DNA of 64,000 nt from Chloroflexota bacterium (GTDB taxonomy: Bacteria > Chloroflexota > Anaerolineae > Anaerolineales > E44-bin32). Shown here piece after piece: positions 20,086 to 29,437 of this stretch. Location: NCBI GenBank assembly GCA_022561215.1, contig JADFRQ010000007.1, positions 21,725 to 85,724 of the forward strand. The letters are read 5' to 3'. The first letter of the stretch is position 1, and each line of letters begins with the position of its first letter. Position numbers and translations under genes: made by a program. Under the pieces are notes generated by a model, which worked only from the letters and a program-made list of their open reading frames with translations, was not told the DNA's origin and did no database searches.

Positions 20086-20986
20086 ATGGTGGATGATGTC
20101 ACACTTACTTTTTTAGCCTGCATATTTATTGCTCTGGTACTAGTGGTCCTGTCGGCGCTCGCCAGTGCAATCCGCGTTATTCAGGAGTATGAACGTTTGG
20201 TGGTCTTTCGGCTTGGCCGAAGTGTTGGCGAGAAGGGGCCCGGGCTTATCCTGCTGTGGCCCGTTATTGAGCGCGGGGTGAAGGTGGATTTGCGTGAGCA
20301 TAGTGAGGGAAATTCCGCACCAGACTTCAATCACCCTGGACAATGCACCCATTGACATTGATTTCCTCTGGTACTACAAGGTTGTGAATGCTCAACTAAG
20401 CATCATCGCGGTTGGAAACTTTGAAAAGGCTGCACAAGGTATGGCGGTAACGACCTTACGTTCGGTGATTGGCGGGATCCCCTTGGGCGATGTGCTTTCG
20501 CAGCGTGATCATATCAACCAGGTGCTGCGCACGAAGCTAGATGAGGTGACGGAGCGGTGGGGTGTGAAAGTCACCAACGTGGAAATCAGAGAGATTATTC
20601 CGCCCAAAGATGTTAAGGACGCGATGAATCGTCAAATGACCGCTGAACGCGTGCGACGCGCCGTTGTGACCGAATCGACTGGTCAGCGAGATGCGGAAAT
20701 AAATGTTGCGCAAGGTGAGAAAAAGTCAGCCATTCTTCGTGCGGAAGGGGATCGAGAGTCGAATATGATTCGAGCTGAAGGAGATCGCCAAGCCCAGCTT
20801 CTGCGCGCGGAAGGGTTTGCCTCGGCATTGAAGCGCATCTCATCGGTGGCGCAGGATATCGATCAGAAGACCATGACACTGCAATATTTCGAAACGTTGA
20901 AGGATATGGGAAGCGGAGCATCGACGAAATTAATTTTCCCGATGGAGTTCACCAGCCTTCTCGAAAATTTTCTGAAGAAGGAGTAG
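20086..20986 (+). pseudogene. SPFH/stomatin-like protein with a single-base frameshift
   Basis: ATG 20086 with AAGGAG RBS at 20076-20081; [37 protein letters not shown], frameshift at about 20299, then [28 protein letters not shown]. Confidence 0.8.
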
Positions 20987-20996
20987 TCCGGTAAAT

Positions 20997-21455
20997 TTGG
21001 AAAGTGTTAACACAATAACGCAAGAAGTCTCGCTTCACAAAGCAACCTGGCGCGACTTCCGCGCGATAATGGATCTTGAACGCCGGTGCTTCCTAAAAGA
21101 TGCGTGGCCATGGATGGATGTCCTCGCTTCGTTAACATTTCCGCGCACGGTGCGTATAAAGGCGGAGATAGATGATATTGTGGCGGGATTTGTTATTGGT
21201 GATCAGCGCAGAAAGATTGGATGGATTGCGTCGATTGGCGTCCTGCCCAATGTCCGCCGCCAGGGGATCGGTGCATTATTGTTAGCTGCATGTGAGAGAG
21301 AACTGCGCACACCCATCATCCGGCTAATTTTACGTCCCTCCAATCATAGCGCCAGGAGCCTTTATCTTAAAAGCGGATATGTGGAAGTCGAGATCAAGCG
21401 CCGATATTACGCGGGTGGGGAAGATGGGCTGATAATGGAGAGGGTAATCGGATAG
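20997..21455 (+). CDS. GNAT acetyltransferase (RimI-like)
   Basis: IGVLPNVRRQGIGALLLAACERELR, RPSNHSARSLYLKSGY. Confidence 0.85.
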   Translation: MESVNTITQEVSLHKATWRDFRAIMDLERRCFLKDAWPWMDVLASLTFPRTVRIKAEIDDIVAGFVIGDQRRKIGWIASIGVLPNVRRQGIGALLLAACERELRTPIIRLILRPSNHSARSLYLKSGYVEVEIKRRYYAGGEDGLIMERVIG

Positions 21456-21479
21456 CCGGAATCCTGAACGAAAACCTCT

Positions 21480-21508
21480 TTGACCCCAGCTGCAGGATTT
21501 GGTAGAAT
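21480..21508 (+). promoter_or_regulatory. sigma70-type promoter upstream of rplI
   Basis: TTGACC, 17 nt spacer, TAGAAT; about 80 nt before the rplI start. Confidence 0.6.
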
Positions 21509-21590
21509 TCCGTTTCCAGGGCGTTGTACCCTTCGCCTCGAGCGCTACTTTCCTTGGCACTCAAATTTTATTGAAAGGGCTTGATTCTCC

Positions 21591-22511
21591 ATGAGAGTAA
21601 TGTTATTAAAAGATGTCTATAACCTTGGTCGCGCGGGTGATATTAAAAGGGTGGCCGATGGTTATGGACGAAATTTCTTAATTCCTCAAGGTTTGGCGAC
21701 GTTAGCAACCGTAGGTGCAATGAAACAATCCACGCACATTAGGGAAATTGCGGCGGAACAGCGCGAAGTTCTTAATCAAGAGTTGGGATCCGTCGCGGAG
21801 AAACTCGAGGGATTGGAATTGGTTTTTCCAGTTAAATCTGGTCAGACGGGCAGGCTCTATGGTTCGGTCACCACGGGGATGATCGTAGAATCCATTCATG
21901 AAAAAACAGGAATGGATATCGAACGCCGGCAGATCGACAGCCAACCCATTAAGCTAATTGGTGTGCATAAGGCAAACGTACGGCTTACCATCGATCTCAT
22001 TCCCGAGCTTACGATCGTGGTTCATCCTGAGGGTGAATCGCCGGAGTCTGTTAAATCTGAGGAGACCCTAGCGGAGGAAGAACCCACAGAAGCCTTTGCC
22101 GAATTGCAGGAAGAACTTGACAGTCTGGAAGAGCAAGCGGCTAGAGAAGCAGCAGATGCAAAGGCGGAAGAAGAAGCGCAAGAACTCCTTACACGCTCAG
22201 CAGATGCAAAGGCAGAGGAAGTTGAAGCGAGTATAGAGGAATCGGAAGAAACAACGCCCGCTGAAGAGAATATACTCGAAGAGCAGCTCCAGGAGGGAGA
22301 TGGGGAGATGGAATCTCTCCTCGCCGAGCCCACGGATTTAACCGAAGAGCAAGAAATTTTGGCAGACTCGGCAGAATCCAATAAAGAAGAATCGGGTCCA
22401 GACGGATTGGAAGAAACAGCCCATTTTGAAGACAACATGCTCGAGGAGCAGCTCCAAGAGGAGGGAGAAGAGATGGAATCTCTCCCCGAAGAGCCCGCGG
22501 CAGAGGAATAA
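21591..22511 (+). CDS. rplI: 50S ribosomal protein bL9 with a long acidic C-terminal extension
   Basis: MRVMLLKDVYNLGRAGDIKRVADGYGRNFLIPQGLA; about 145 aa L9 core followed by about 160 aa Glu-rich tail. Confidence 0.96.
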   Translation: MRVMLLKDVYNLGRAGDIKRVADGYGRNFLIPQGLATLATVGAMKQSTHIREIAAEQREVLNQELGSVAEKLEGLELVFPVKSGQTGRLYGSVTTGMIVESIHEKTGMDIERRQIDSQPIKLIGVHKANVRLTIDLIPELTIVVHPEGESPESVKSEETLAEEEPTEAFAELQEELDSLEEQAAREAADAKAEEEAQELLTRSADAKAEEVEASIEESEETTPAEENILEEQLQEGDGEMESLLAEPTDLTEEQEILADSAESNKEESGPDGLEETAHFEDNMLEEQLQEEGEEMESLPEEPAAEE

Positions 22512-22528
22512 ATCGAGGGCAGCCAGAG

Positions 22529-22570
22529 CCACCGGCCGAGCAGGAATATAGTGCAAGCCGGTGGTTTTTT
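22529..22570 (+). terminator. intrinsic terminator after rplI
   Basis: CCACCGGC ... GCCGGTGG followed by TTTTTT. Confidence 0.65.
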
Positions 22571-22587
22571 GTATACCCCGGAAGCCT

Positions 22588-23511
22588 ATGGAATCAATCG
22601 GCAATAGACTGCAAGAAACGCGCGAACGTCTTGGTATATCGCTTGAGGAGGCGGAACGCAGCACGCGTATTCGCAGGCATCATCTGGAAGCAATCGAGAG
22701 AGGGGATTTTGAAATGCTTCCCTCCGCGGTTCAAGCGCGTGGGTTTTTGCGTAATTATGCTGAATTTCTAGGTTTGGAGGCACATGATGTCCTTCTCGAT
22801 TATGCCGATAAAATCCAGTCTAAACATGTTAAGCGGGAAATCACCGCCTATCGCGAACCGCAAACACGACCCTCGGTTCAAGTTCGATCACGAAGATCGA
22901 GATGGCTCTCTGCAGACATCATCGTTGCCGCCGGAATTACCTTGGCGATAGTAACCGTTCTCGTTTGGGGAGGCAGTCGGATCATGAGTTCGCTGCGCGA
23001 AAACTCAGCGGCAGAAAATTTGGCGAATGGGTTTCTCATTGCGACGCTAACCCCTACGCCGGCACAAATTAATAGTAGCCCAGAAGCAAGCCCGCCAATC
23101 GCGCAGATCGAACCAACAATCGCCGAACCTATCCCTACTACGGTTATAATTGTGCCCTCCAGTCAGGTGAACATCCGATTGGTTATTGAAATTCGCACCT
23201 GGCTGCGCGTAACAGTTGATGGTGAAGAGATATTTCTTGGCCGTATGAAAGCGGGAGAGACATTAACACTTATTGCGGAGAACCTAATTGAAATCTCTAC
23301 TGGAAACGCGGCCGGGGTGAGAATATTTTTTAATGAGCAAGATCAAGGAGTTCTCGGTGAACTGGGGCAAGTGGTGACGAGGCTATGGACCTTAGCGGGT
23401 CCCATCACTCCCACGCCGACACAAACGCCCACCTCGACGATTACTCCGACTGTTACGAATACACCCGTCGCTTCCACCACTCCCCTTCCAACATTGGGTG
23501 GCGGAGGGTAA
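22588..23511 (+). CDS. RodZ-like helix-turn-helix/DUF4115 membrane protein
   Basis: LQETRERLGISLEEAERSTRIRRHHLEAIERGDF HTH_25-like, one TM segment, Thr/Pro-rich tail. Confidence 0.88.
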   Translation: MESIGNRLQETRERLGISLEEAERSTRIRRHHLEAIERGDFEMLPSAVQARGFLRNYAEFLGLEAHDVLLDYADKIQSKHVKREITAYREPQTRPSVQVRSRRSRWLSADIIVAAGITLAIVTVLVWGGSRIMSSLRENSAAENLANGFLIATLTPTPAQINSSPEASPPIAQIEPTIAEPIPTTVIIVPSSQVNIRLVIEIRTWLRVTVDGEEIFLGRMKAGETLTLIAENLIEISTGNAAGVRIFFNEQDQGVLGELGQVVTRLWTLAGPITPTPTQTPTSTITPTVTNTPVASTTPLPTLGGGG

Positions 23512-23513
23512 AC

Positions 23514-24887
23514 ATGAGCGCAACCAGTTTTCACCTTATTTCCCTCGGATGCGCCAAAAACACGGTCGATTCTGAGTCTATGGCAACGCTGCTCATGAGG
23601 GAAGGTTATACCTATCGTGATTCTGTGGAAGAGGCGCAGGTGATAATCGTAAATACCTGCGGATTTATCGGCCCGGCAAAACAGGAATCGCTCGATGTAT
23701 TGCGTGATCTTTCAAGTAACAAAAGAGATGATCAGCTATTAATTGCCGCAGGATGCCTTACGCAACGCTACGGTGCGGATATTGCTCTTCAAGTACCTGG
23801 ATTGGATGGAATACTGGGCACGCGACGTTGGATGGATATTGTTCATGTAGTGCGGTCACTACGTGAATCGAAAAATAAGCCGCTCTATCATTTGCCAGAT
23901 GTGAGGACGGTAGGCACCGATGAGCAGGGCGTCCTGCGCAGCGCAATCCATGGGGCAAGCGCTTATTTGAAAATCGCCGATGGCTGCAGAAGACCCTGTG
24001 CATTTTGCGCGATTCCGGGCATCAAAGGAACTGCAGTCAGCCGACCATTGGAAGTCATCAAGCTGGAGGCCCAGCGTTTGCAGGATATGGGTGTCAAGGA
24101 AATAATCCTGATTGCACAAGATACGACCGACTATGGGCATGATCTGGGGATCAAGAACGGATTGGCCGTACTCTTGAAACAAATCGTAGTCGCAGCTCCC
24201 GAAATTGAATGGATGCGAATTTTGTATGCGTTCCCTGGTTATGTCACCGAGGAATTAATGGAAGTGATGGCGGCACACGATCAGATTCTTCCTTACCTCG
24301 ATATGCCTCTGCAGCACGCCCATAGCGACACCTTAAAAAGGATGCGCAGACCAGCCAATATGGAATGGGTACGCAAGACGATCGCAAAAATGCGGGCAAT
24401 GATGCCCGATCTCGCGCTGCGAACAACGTTTATTGTTGGATATCCAGGGGAAACGGAAGAGGAGTTTCAAACGTTGCTGGATTTTGTATCCGAAACAAAG
24501 TTTGATCGCGTGGGCGTATTCACATTTTCATTTGAGCCGGGAACAACGAGCGAAGAGCTGGGTGATCCAATTCCCCTGGAAGTAAAAGAAGAACGTAAAG
24601 ATCGTTTGATGCGTTTGCAGCAGAAAATTTCATTGGTCAAGAATCAATCCTTCATTGGCAGGACTCTTCCAGTGCTTATTGAAGGCCATGCCGATGGGAT
24701 TTCGATTGGACGAAGCTATCGTGATGCGCCAGAGATTGATGGCATGGTCATCGTCGAAGGTGAAGTTGCCGTGGATGATTTTGTACAAGTGCGCATCAAT
24801 GGGGCATTAGAATACGATCTTACCGGCAGCCCAGAGCTGGAACGAACCCCCCTCATTCCTTTGCCGGTGCTGCCTGCCACCGACTGA
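23514..24887 (+). CDS. rimO: ribosomal protein uS12 methylthiotransferase
   Basis: FHLISLGCAKNTVDSE, GCRRPCAFCAIPGIKG radical SAM CxxxCxxC, MRTTFIVGYPGETEEEF-like region, TRAM-like C-terminus. Confidence 0.96.
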   Translation: MSATSFHLISLGCAKNTVDSESMATLLMREGYTYRDSVEEAQVIIVNTCGFIGPAKQESLDVLRDLSSNKRDDQLLIAAGCLTQRYGADIALQVPGLDGILGTRRWMDIVHVVRSLRESKNKPLYHLPDVRTVGTDEQGVLRSAIHGASAYLKIADGCRRPCAFCAIPGIKGTAVSRPLEVIKLEAQRLQDMGVKEIILIAQDTTDYGHDLGIKNGLAVLLKQIVVAAPEIEWMRILYAFPGYVTEELMEVMAAHDQILPYLDMPLQHAHSDTLKRMRRPANMEWVRKTIAKMRAMMPDLALRTTFIVGYPGETEEEFQTLLDFVSETKFDRVGVFTFSFEPGTTSEELGDPIPLEVKEERKDRLMRLQQKISLVKNQSFIGRTLPVLIEGHADGISIGRSYRDAPEIDGMVIVEGEVAVDDFVQVRINGALEYDLTGSPELERTPLIPLPVLPATD

Positions 24888-24922
24888 GATTAAATACGCG
24901 CCCGGCATAAGGCAACCAAAAA

Positions 24923-25450
24923 TTAGGTGTTCGCAAGCAGTTTCCCAAAGATGTGAAAAAGTGCACTGAGGATAATGAAGTATTCAATCCTGACATAGGG
25001 GCTCGCTTCGTATAAACGTTTCCATTGCATGCCACGCGCATTTAGCTTTCCTATCCCGACCATCCTGCGGCTGAACGGCCAGGCAATCATTATTCCATCT
25101 CCACTTCCTACCATATCGAGCAATAGATGAACGATAACGGAAGAAAACGCGGTGATGCCGGCATGCAGGAATGCCGCGGCTGCATTGGCGGGACGCGCAT
25201 GATAGAACAGCAGCGCGGCAAGAAAATAAGGTGGAAAGGTATGCGAGACCCAGTGATGATGGACAAAGTCGTCGTCGAAGATTAACTTTTTCTTGCGCGC
25301 AAAATAATAGAGCACATCAAGATCTGGAAATATCCCTGCGGCGATTCCCAGGATTGTCAGCGCGAGCTGTTCTTCAGCAGGAGCGGCCATAAGCCCGATT
25401 ACGGCTTGCGAGACGAGGTAACCTGCGGCAATATGGCCCTGTGGACGCAT
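24923..25450 (-). CDS. metal-dependent hydrolase-like membrane protein (YdjM/DUF457-like)
   Basis: HIAAGYLVSQAVIGL, FPDLDVLYYF, HHHWVSHTFP, HLLLDMVGSG. Confidence 0.7.
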   Translation of the reverse strand: MRPQGHIAAGYLVSQAVIGLMAAPAEEQLALTILGIAAGIFPDLDVLYYFARKKKLIFDDDFVHHHWVSHTFPPYFLAALLFYHARPANAAAAFLHAGITAFSSVIVHLLLDMVGSGDGIMIAWPFSRRMVGIGKLNARGMQWKRLYEASPYVRIEYFIILSALFHIFGKLLANT

Positions 25451-25513
25451 GTCAAGTTAATATGTTTCAGGTTGGATTAAATAGTCAGAATTGAATACCG
25501 CAGTGGGAAATAC

Positions 25514-25906
25514 TTATTCGTCAAGATCGTGCCATTCACCATCAACGACCTGCGTAAGATCATCCATGTGCTCTTGGACTACGTTTACGGGACATAGTTC
25601 AACGAACATCGAAGTCCCTAGCCAGAAAAGAAAGGCATCATCAATTGGCCCCGGCAGAAAATCCGGAATAATAAAATAGAGCAGCGATCCAATTGGCAGC
25701 AGCTTAAGCAGGGGATGCACACGCGAGTCGCGCATTAATCGCAGGATCAGCTTTGCCCTTAATGTGAACCCACCAAGGAGACCCTTTCGGTTTCGAGAAT
25801 CAAGGTCGTGATCTTGTTCACTCTTCAATTTCCTGCCTCGCCGGAAAGATACAGGCATTATACTCTTGATGGGCATGTGATTCTCGTGCTCGAAGCGCAT
25901 ATTCAC
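25514..25906 (-). CDS. YkvA/DUF1232-like protein
   Basis: LRLMRDSRVHPLLKLLPIGSLLYFIIPDFLPGPIDDAFLFWLG. Confidence 0.75.
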   Translation of the reverse strand: MNMRFEHENHMPIKSIMPVSFRRGRKLKSEQDHDLDSRNRKGLLGGFTLRAKLILRLMRDSRVHPLLKLLPIGSLLYFIIPDFLPGPIDDAFLFWLGTSMFVELCPVNVVQEHMDDLTQVVDGEWHDLDE

Positions 25907-26021
25907 GGATCGTGTTTGCCTTGTGATAGAATGCCGCCTAATGGGTTATTCGCTTATGGGCGGAAGAATTGGTTTGGCTTGAATCTTTGCTCGGTTCCCG
26001 CGCCAAGCTCTGGAGATAATT

Positions 26022-27026
26022 GTGGTTCAGTCGGATAAACTTGGTCGCAATATTCGTGACCTGCGAATCAGTGTTACCGATCGCTGTAATTTTCGCTGTG
26101 TGTACTGTATGCCCAAGGAAATTTTCGGAAGGAAGTATGAGTTTCTTAACCGCTCAGAGCTATTAACCTTTGAGGAAATTAAAAAAGTCGCTAAGATTTT
26201 TACTTTGATGGGGGTGACCAAAGTGAGGATCACTGGGGGAGAGCCGCTTGTCCGCAAGGAGATTGAACGGCTTATCGCAATGTTGTCGCAGATCCCAAAA
26301 ATAGACCTCACAATGACCACCAACGGTGCGCTGTTGCCCGAAAAAGCGCAGATGCTTAAAGACGCCGGTCTGGATCGCATTACGGTAAGTCTTGACTCAC
26401 TCGATGACCGTATTTTCATGGAAATGAATGATGTCGACTATCCTGTGAGTGGAGTGCTTAAAGGAATTGACGCCGCGCATGCTGCCGGGCTTACACCCAT
26501 TAAGATCAATATGGTGGTTAAGCGTGGCGTAAATGAGGAGAGCATCCTTCCCATGGCGCGTCATTTTAGGAATTCGGGATACATCCTGCGTTTTATTGAA
26601 TTTATGGATGTGGGTACCACGAATGGCTGGAGATTGGACCAGGTCGTTCCTGCGGAAGAGATCATCGAGCTAATTGATGCTGAATTCCCGATTGAGCCTG
26701 CAGAAGCGAACTACCCTGGCGAGGTCGCAAAACGCTGGCGCTATAGGGATGGAGCTGGGGAAATCGGGGTGATTGCTTCGGTCACACAACCTTTTTGTGG
26801 TGCCTGTTCCAGAATTCGGCTTTCCGCGGAGGGACTTCTTTATACATGTTTATTTGCCACCCACGGACATAACCTGCGCGCATTGTTGCGCGACAATGCG
26901 AACGATAATGAAATTCTTCAATTTCTTAATGGCTTATGGGGAAAACGTGAAGATCGCTATTCCGAAATTCGCAGCTCAGAAACTGCTGAACTAAAGAAAG
27001 TTGAGATGTCGTATATTGGCGGCTAG
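26022..27026 (+). CDS. moaA: GTP 3',8-cyclase
   Basis: [19 protein letters not shown]-terminal [13 protein letters not shown] and terminal GG. Confidence 0.97.
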   Translation: MVQSDKLGRNIRDLRISVTDRCNFRCVYCMPKEIFGRKYEFLNRSELLTFEEIKKVAKIFTLMGVTKVRITGGEPLVRKEIERLIAMLSQIPKIDLTMTTNGALLPEKAQMLKDAGLDRITVSLDSLDDRIFMEMNDVDYPVSGVLKGIDAAHAAGLTPIKINMVVKRGVNEESILPMARHFRNSGYILRFIEFMDVGTTNGWRLDQVVPAEEIIELIDAEFPIEPAEANYPGEVAKRWRYRDGAGEIGVIASVTQPFCGACSRIRLSAEGLLYTCLFATHGHNLRALLRDNANDNEILQFLNGLWGKREDRYSEIRSSETAELKKVEMSYIGG

Positions 27027-27125
27027 AGCAGTCTTTCGACCCCCTGGGATTGCATTGAATGCCCTGGTGCGTTTTCCTGCCAAGTGTAAATAACACCTTC
27101 TCTACTCACAATAATCTACTGAGGT

Positions 27126-27863
27126 ATGAACATTCTTTCCCCGCCAATTTCATCTGTCTTTTTCGATTATGACGGGACACTACGCGAGAACGAACCACGC
27201 GGGGCGGATGTCTTTCAAGAATTTGCAATCGAATATGGCCTTGAGATCGGCGACGAACGGCGCTTTGAAGCAGAGCGTTGGCTGCATTACTATTGGGCAC
27301 AATCGGATGAATTGCTGCGTGATTTAGAGCTGTATGGCGGCTCGGATAATGGCGATTTTTGGAGGCAACATGCTCGGCGTCAGCTTACGGTGCTGGGCGC
27401 TTCTCAAGATAAGCTTGATAAACTCTCGGAACAACTTGTCGCGAAAATGCAGGAAGATTATCAGCCGCGAGATAAGATCGCCGATGATGTCCATCCTACC
27501 CTGAAATATCTAGTGAATGCAGGTTATGTGTTGGGCGTTGTATCGAATCGAGAAGGCGGATTAAGCGTCGAACTTGAGAAGTTCGCGCTGGCCCAATATT
27601 TCGAAACCGTCATCGCCGCCGGCGAGGTGGGATGGTGGAAACCCGATCCGCGCTTACTGCGGCACGCGATAAATCTGGCCGGGTTGCAATCATCAGAAAC
27701 GGCATACGTTGGGGATAACTACTATGCTGATGTCCTTGGTGCCGAAGCCGCCGGATTGCAGGCCGTGTTGCTTGACCCGCTCGACCTCTATGCCTCAAAG
27801 CGTACGTTAAGCATCAATGCGCTTGGTGAGCTGCTCGCTTTACTTCCCGAATCTCATAATTGA
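27126..27863 (+). CDS. HAD-superfamily hydrolase
   Basis: VFFDYDGTLRENE, GVVSNREG, KPDPRLLRHAI, YVGDNYYADVLGAEAAG. Confidence 0.9.
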   Translation: MNILSPPISSVFFDYDGTLRENEPRGADVFQEFAIEYGLEIGDERRFEAERWLHYYWAQSDELLRDLELYGGSDNGDFWRQHARRQLTVLGASQDKLDKLSEQLVAKMQEDYQPRDKIADDVHPTLKYLVNAGYVLGVVSNREGGLSVELEKFALAQYFETVIAAGEVGWWKPDPRLLRHAINLAGLQSSETAYVGDNYYADVLGAEAAGLQAVLLDPLDLYASKRTLSINALGELLALLPESHN

Positions 27864-27904
27864 CGCATATGAATTACCCTGAATGAGCGAATAGCGACCG
27901 TAGA

Positions 27905-27933
27905 TTGACTTCCTTTCTCTGCGCGCGTATACT
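27905..27933 (+). promoter_or_regulatory. strong sigma70-type promoter
   Basis: TTGACT, 17 nt spacer, TATACT. Confidence 0.7.
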
Positions 27934-27939
27934 GGAATT

Positions 27940-28028
27940 AGCGGAGAGGAAAAGCCGTTATGCGCGGATTTGGAGAAAATCGAAGGAATCCGAACAAGCA
28001 CGTGGAGATTTAAGCCGCGTGCTTTTTT
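27940..28028 (+). ncRNA. candidate structured leader RNA or sRNA ending in an intrinsic terminator
   Basis: Begins just after the promoter; hairpin AGCACGTGG/CCGCGTGCT followed by T6 lies upstream of the SWIM ORF; internal CGGATT/AATCCG pairing. Confidence 0.5.
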
Positions 28029-28059
28029 GATTCCTCCTTGAGCAACAGGAGCAGAAAAA

Positions 28060-28305
28060 ATGGATTATGGGATGATCGGCAAGATTGAAAAGGCAAAGCG
28101 TTACGCGGAAGAGCGCGAGCGCATTCAGTTTGCAACATTCCATGCAACGTTTGAAGGGACCAATAATCCTCATCGTGTAGAGTTTGAGGAAGGGAACTGG
28201 ATGTGCGATTGCGGTTTCTTCTTAACCAGGGGAGTTTGTAGCCATACGATGGCGTTAGAGCGCATCCTGGAGAAAATGCTTCCCGAACCTGTTAAAGCGA
28301 GTTAA
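28060..28305 (+). CDS. small SWIM zinc-finger protein
   Basis: CDCGFFLTRGVCSHTMALE (CxCx7CxH); upstream caggagc RBS. Confidence 0.8.
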   Translation: MDYGMIGKIEKAKRYAEERERIQFATFHATFEGTNNPHRVEFEEGNWMCDCGFFLTRGVCSHTMALERILEKMLPEPVKAS

Positions 28306-28323
28306 TCCTAAATGCTTTTACCG

Positions 28324-28358
28324 ACCGGGTGCAAAAACTTGCACCCGGTTTTGTTTTT
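28324..28358 (+). terminator. intrinsic terminator after the SWIM gene
   Basis: ACCGGGTGCAA AAAC TTGCACCCGGT followed by a T-rich tail. Confidence 0.9.
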
Positions 28359-28423
28359 CCATGCATGGTAGAATGCGGATTGCGGCGGGGTAAGTATTGC
28401 CCCGCTGTCTCTATGGAGGGTAT

Positions 28424-29437
28424 GTGAAACGCTGGTATTTTTGGCTAGGCCTTTCCATAAGTGTATTGTTTCTGTGGCAAGCACTCCGATCACTGCGTCT
28501 CGCAGAAGTAGGGCAGGTATTACGAGACGCACAATACTTATGGCTAATTCCCGGCATTGCAGTATATTTTCTTGCAGTTTGGGCGCGATCGTGGCGCTGG
28601 CATTATCTTCTACGCCCTCTCAAGCAAATCCCTACGATGACGATGTTTCCTATTGTTGCCATCGGTTACATGGGAAATAATATCTACCCCGCACGCGCCG
28701 GGGAATTGCTCAGGGCTTATATTCTTCGTGATCGTGAGTCTATCCCCATAGCGGCATCGTTGGCAACGATCGTCATTGAGCGCGCCTTTGATGGCATCGT
28801 AATGCTCGCATTCGTCTTTCTCAATATATCCGAATTGATGCGCCAAACGGGAGAATCGGGCTTTCTCGGAAACATCCGTAATTTGGCGATCTTTGGGGCG
28901 GCCTTCTTTCTTATGGCGTTGATAGTTTTTCTTCTAATGGCCCTCTATCCAACCCAAGCTACACGAATAATAGAATCCGTCATAAACATTTTCGTCCCGA
29001 CCAAATTCCGAGATTCGTTGAAAAGCATGAGCGCACGCTTTCTCACCGGCTTATCCGCAATGCGTTCCCCTGCTGACATATTTATGGTGTTGTCAACATC
29101 GGTCGTAATATGGCTCTTCGAAACAGGGAAATATTGGTTTCTAATGCAGGCTTTTCCATTCGAAGTGAGTTTTTATGCGCTGATGCTCATGAATGGAATA
29201 GTTAATTTGGCAACCACTATCCCTTCGGCGCCCGGCTATATCGGCACATTTGATGCCCCCGGGATCGCGGTCTTGGAAGCATATGGCGTGCCGGGCGAGA
29301 TCGCCGCAGGTTATACGCTGGCACTTCACGCGGCACTGCTCCTGCCAATTACACTCTTGGGCGCTTATTTCATGACTCGCGAACAGTTAAGTTGGCAGAA
29401 GATTAAAGTGGAAATTGCGCAGGAGCGAGCGGGGTGA
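28424..29437 (+). CDS. lysylphosphatidylglycerol synthase TM-like (UPF0104) flippase-like protein
   Basis: WRWHYLLRPLK, GYMGNNIYPARAGELLRAY, IPSAPGYIGTFDAP; GTG start with ggaggg RBS. Confidence 0.88.
   Translation: MKRWYFWLGLSISVLFLWQALRSLRLAEVGQVLRDAQYLWLIPGIAVYFLAVWARSWRWHYLLRPLKQIPTMTMFPIVAIGYMGNNIYPARAGELLRAYILRDRESIPIAASLATIVIERAFDGIVMLAFVFLNISELMRQTGESGFLGNIRNLAIFGAAFFLMALIVFLLMALYPTQATRIIESVINIFVPTKFRDSLKSMSARFLTGLSAMRSPADIFMVLSTSVVIWLFETGKYWFLMQAFPFEVSFYALMLMNGIVNLATTIPSAPGYIGTFDAPGIAVLEAYGVPGEIAAGYTLALHAALLLPITLLGAYFMTREQLSWQKIKVEIAQERAG

Noticed and set aside
22022-22438. 138-aa Ser-rich minus-strand ORF
   Set aside because: Mirror of the Glu-rich bL9 tail (GAA/GAG read as TTC/CTC/TCT); artefact of codon bias.
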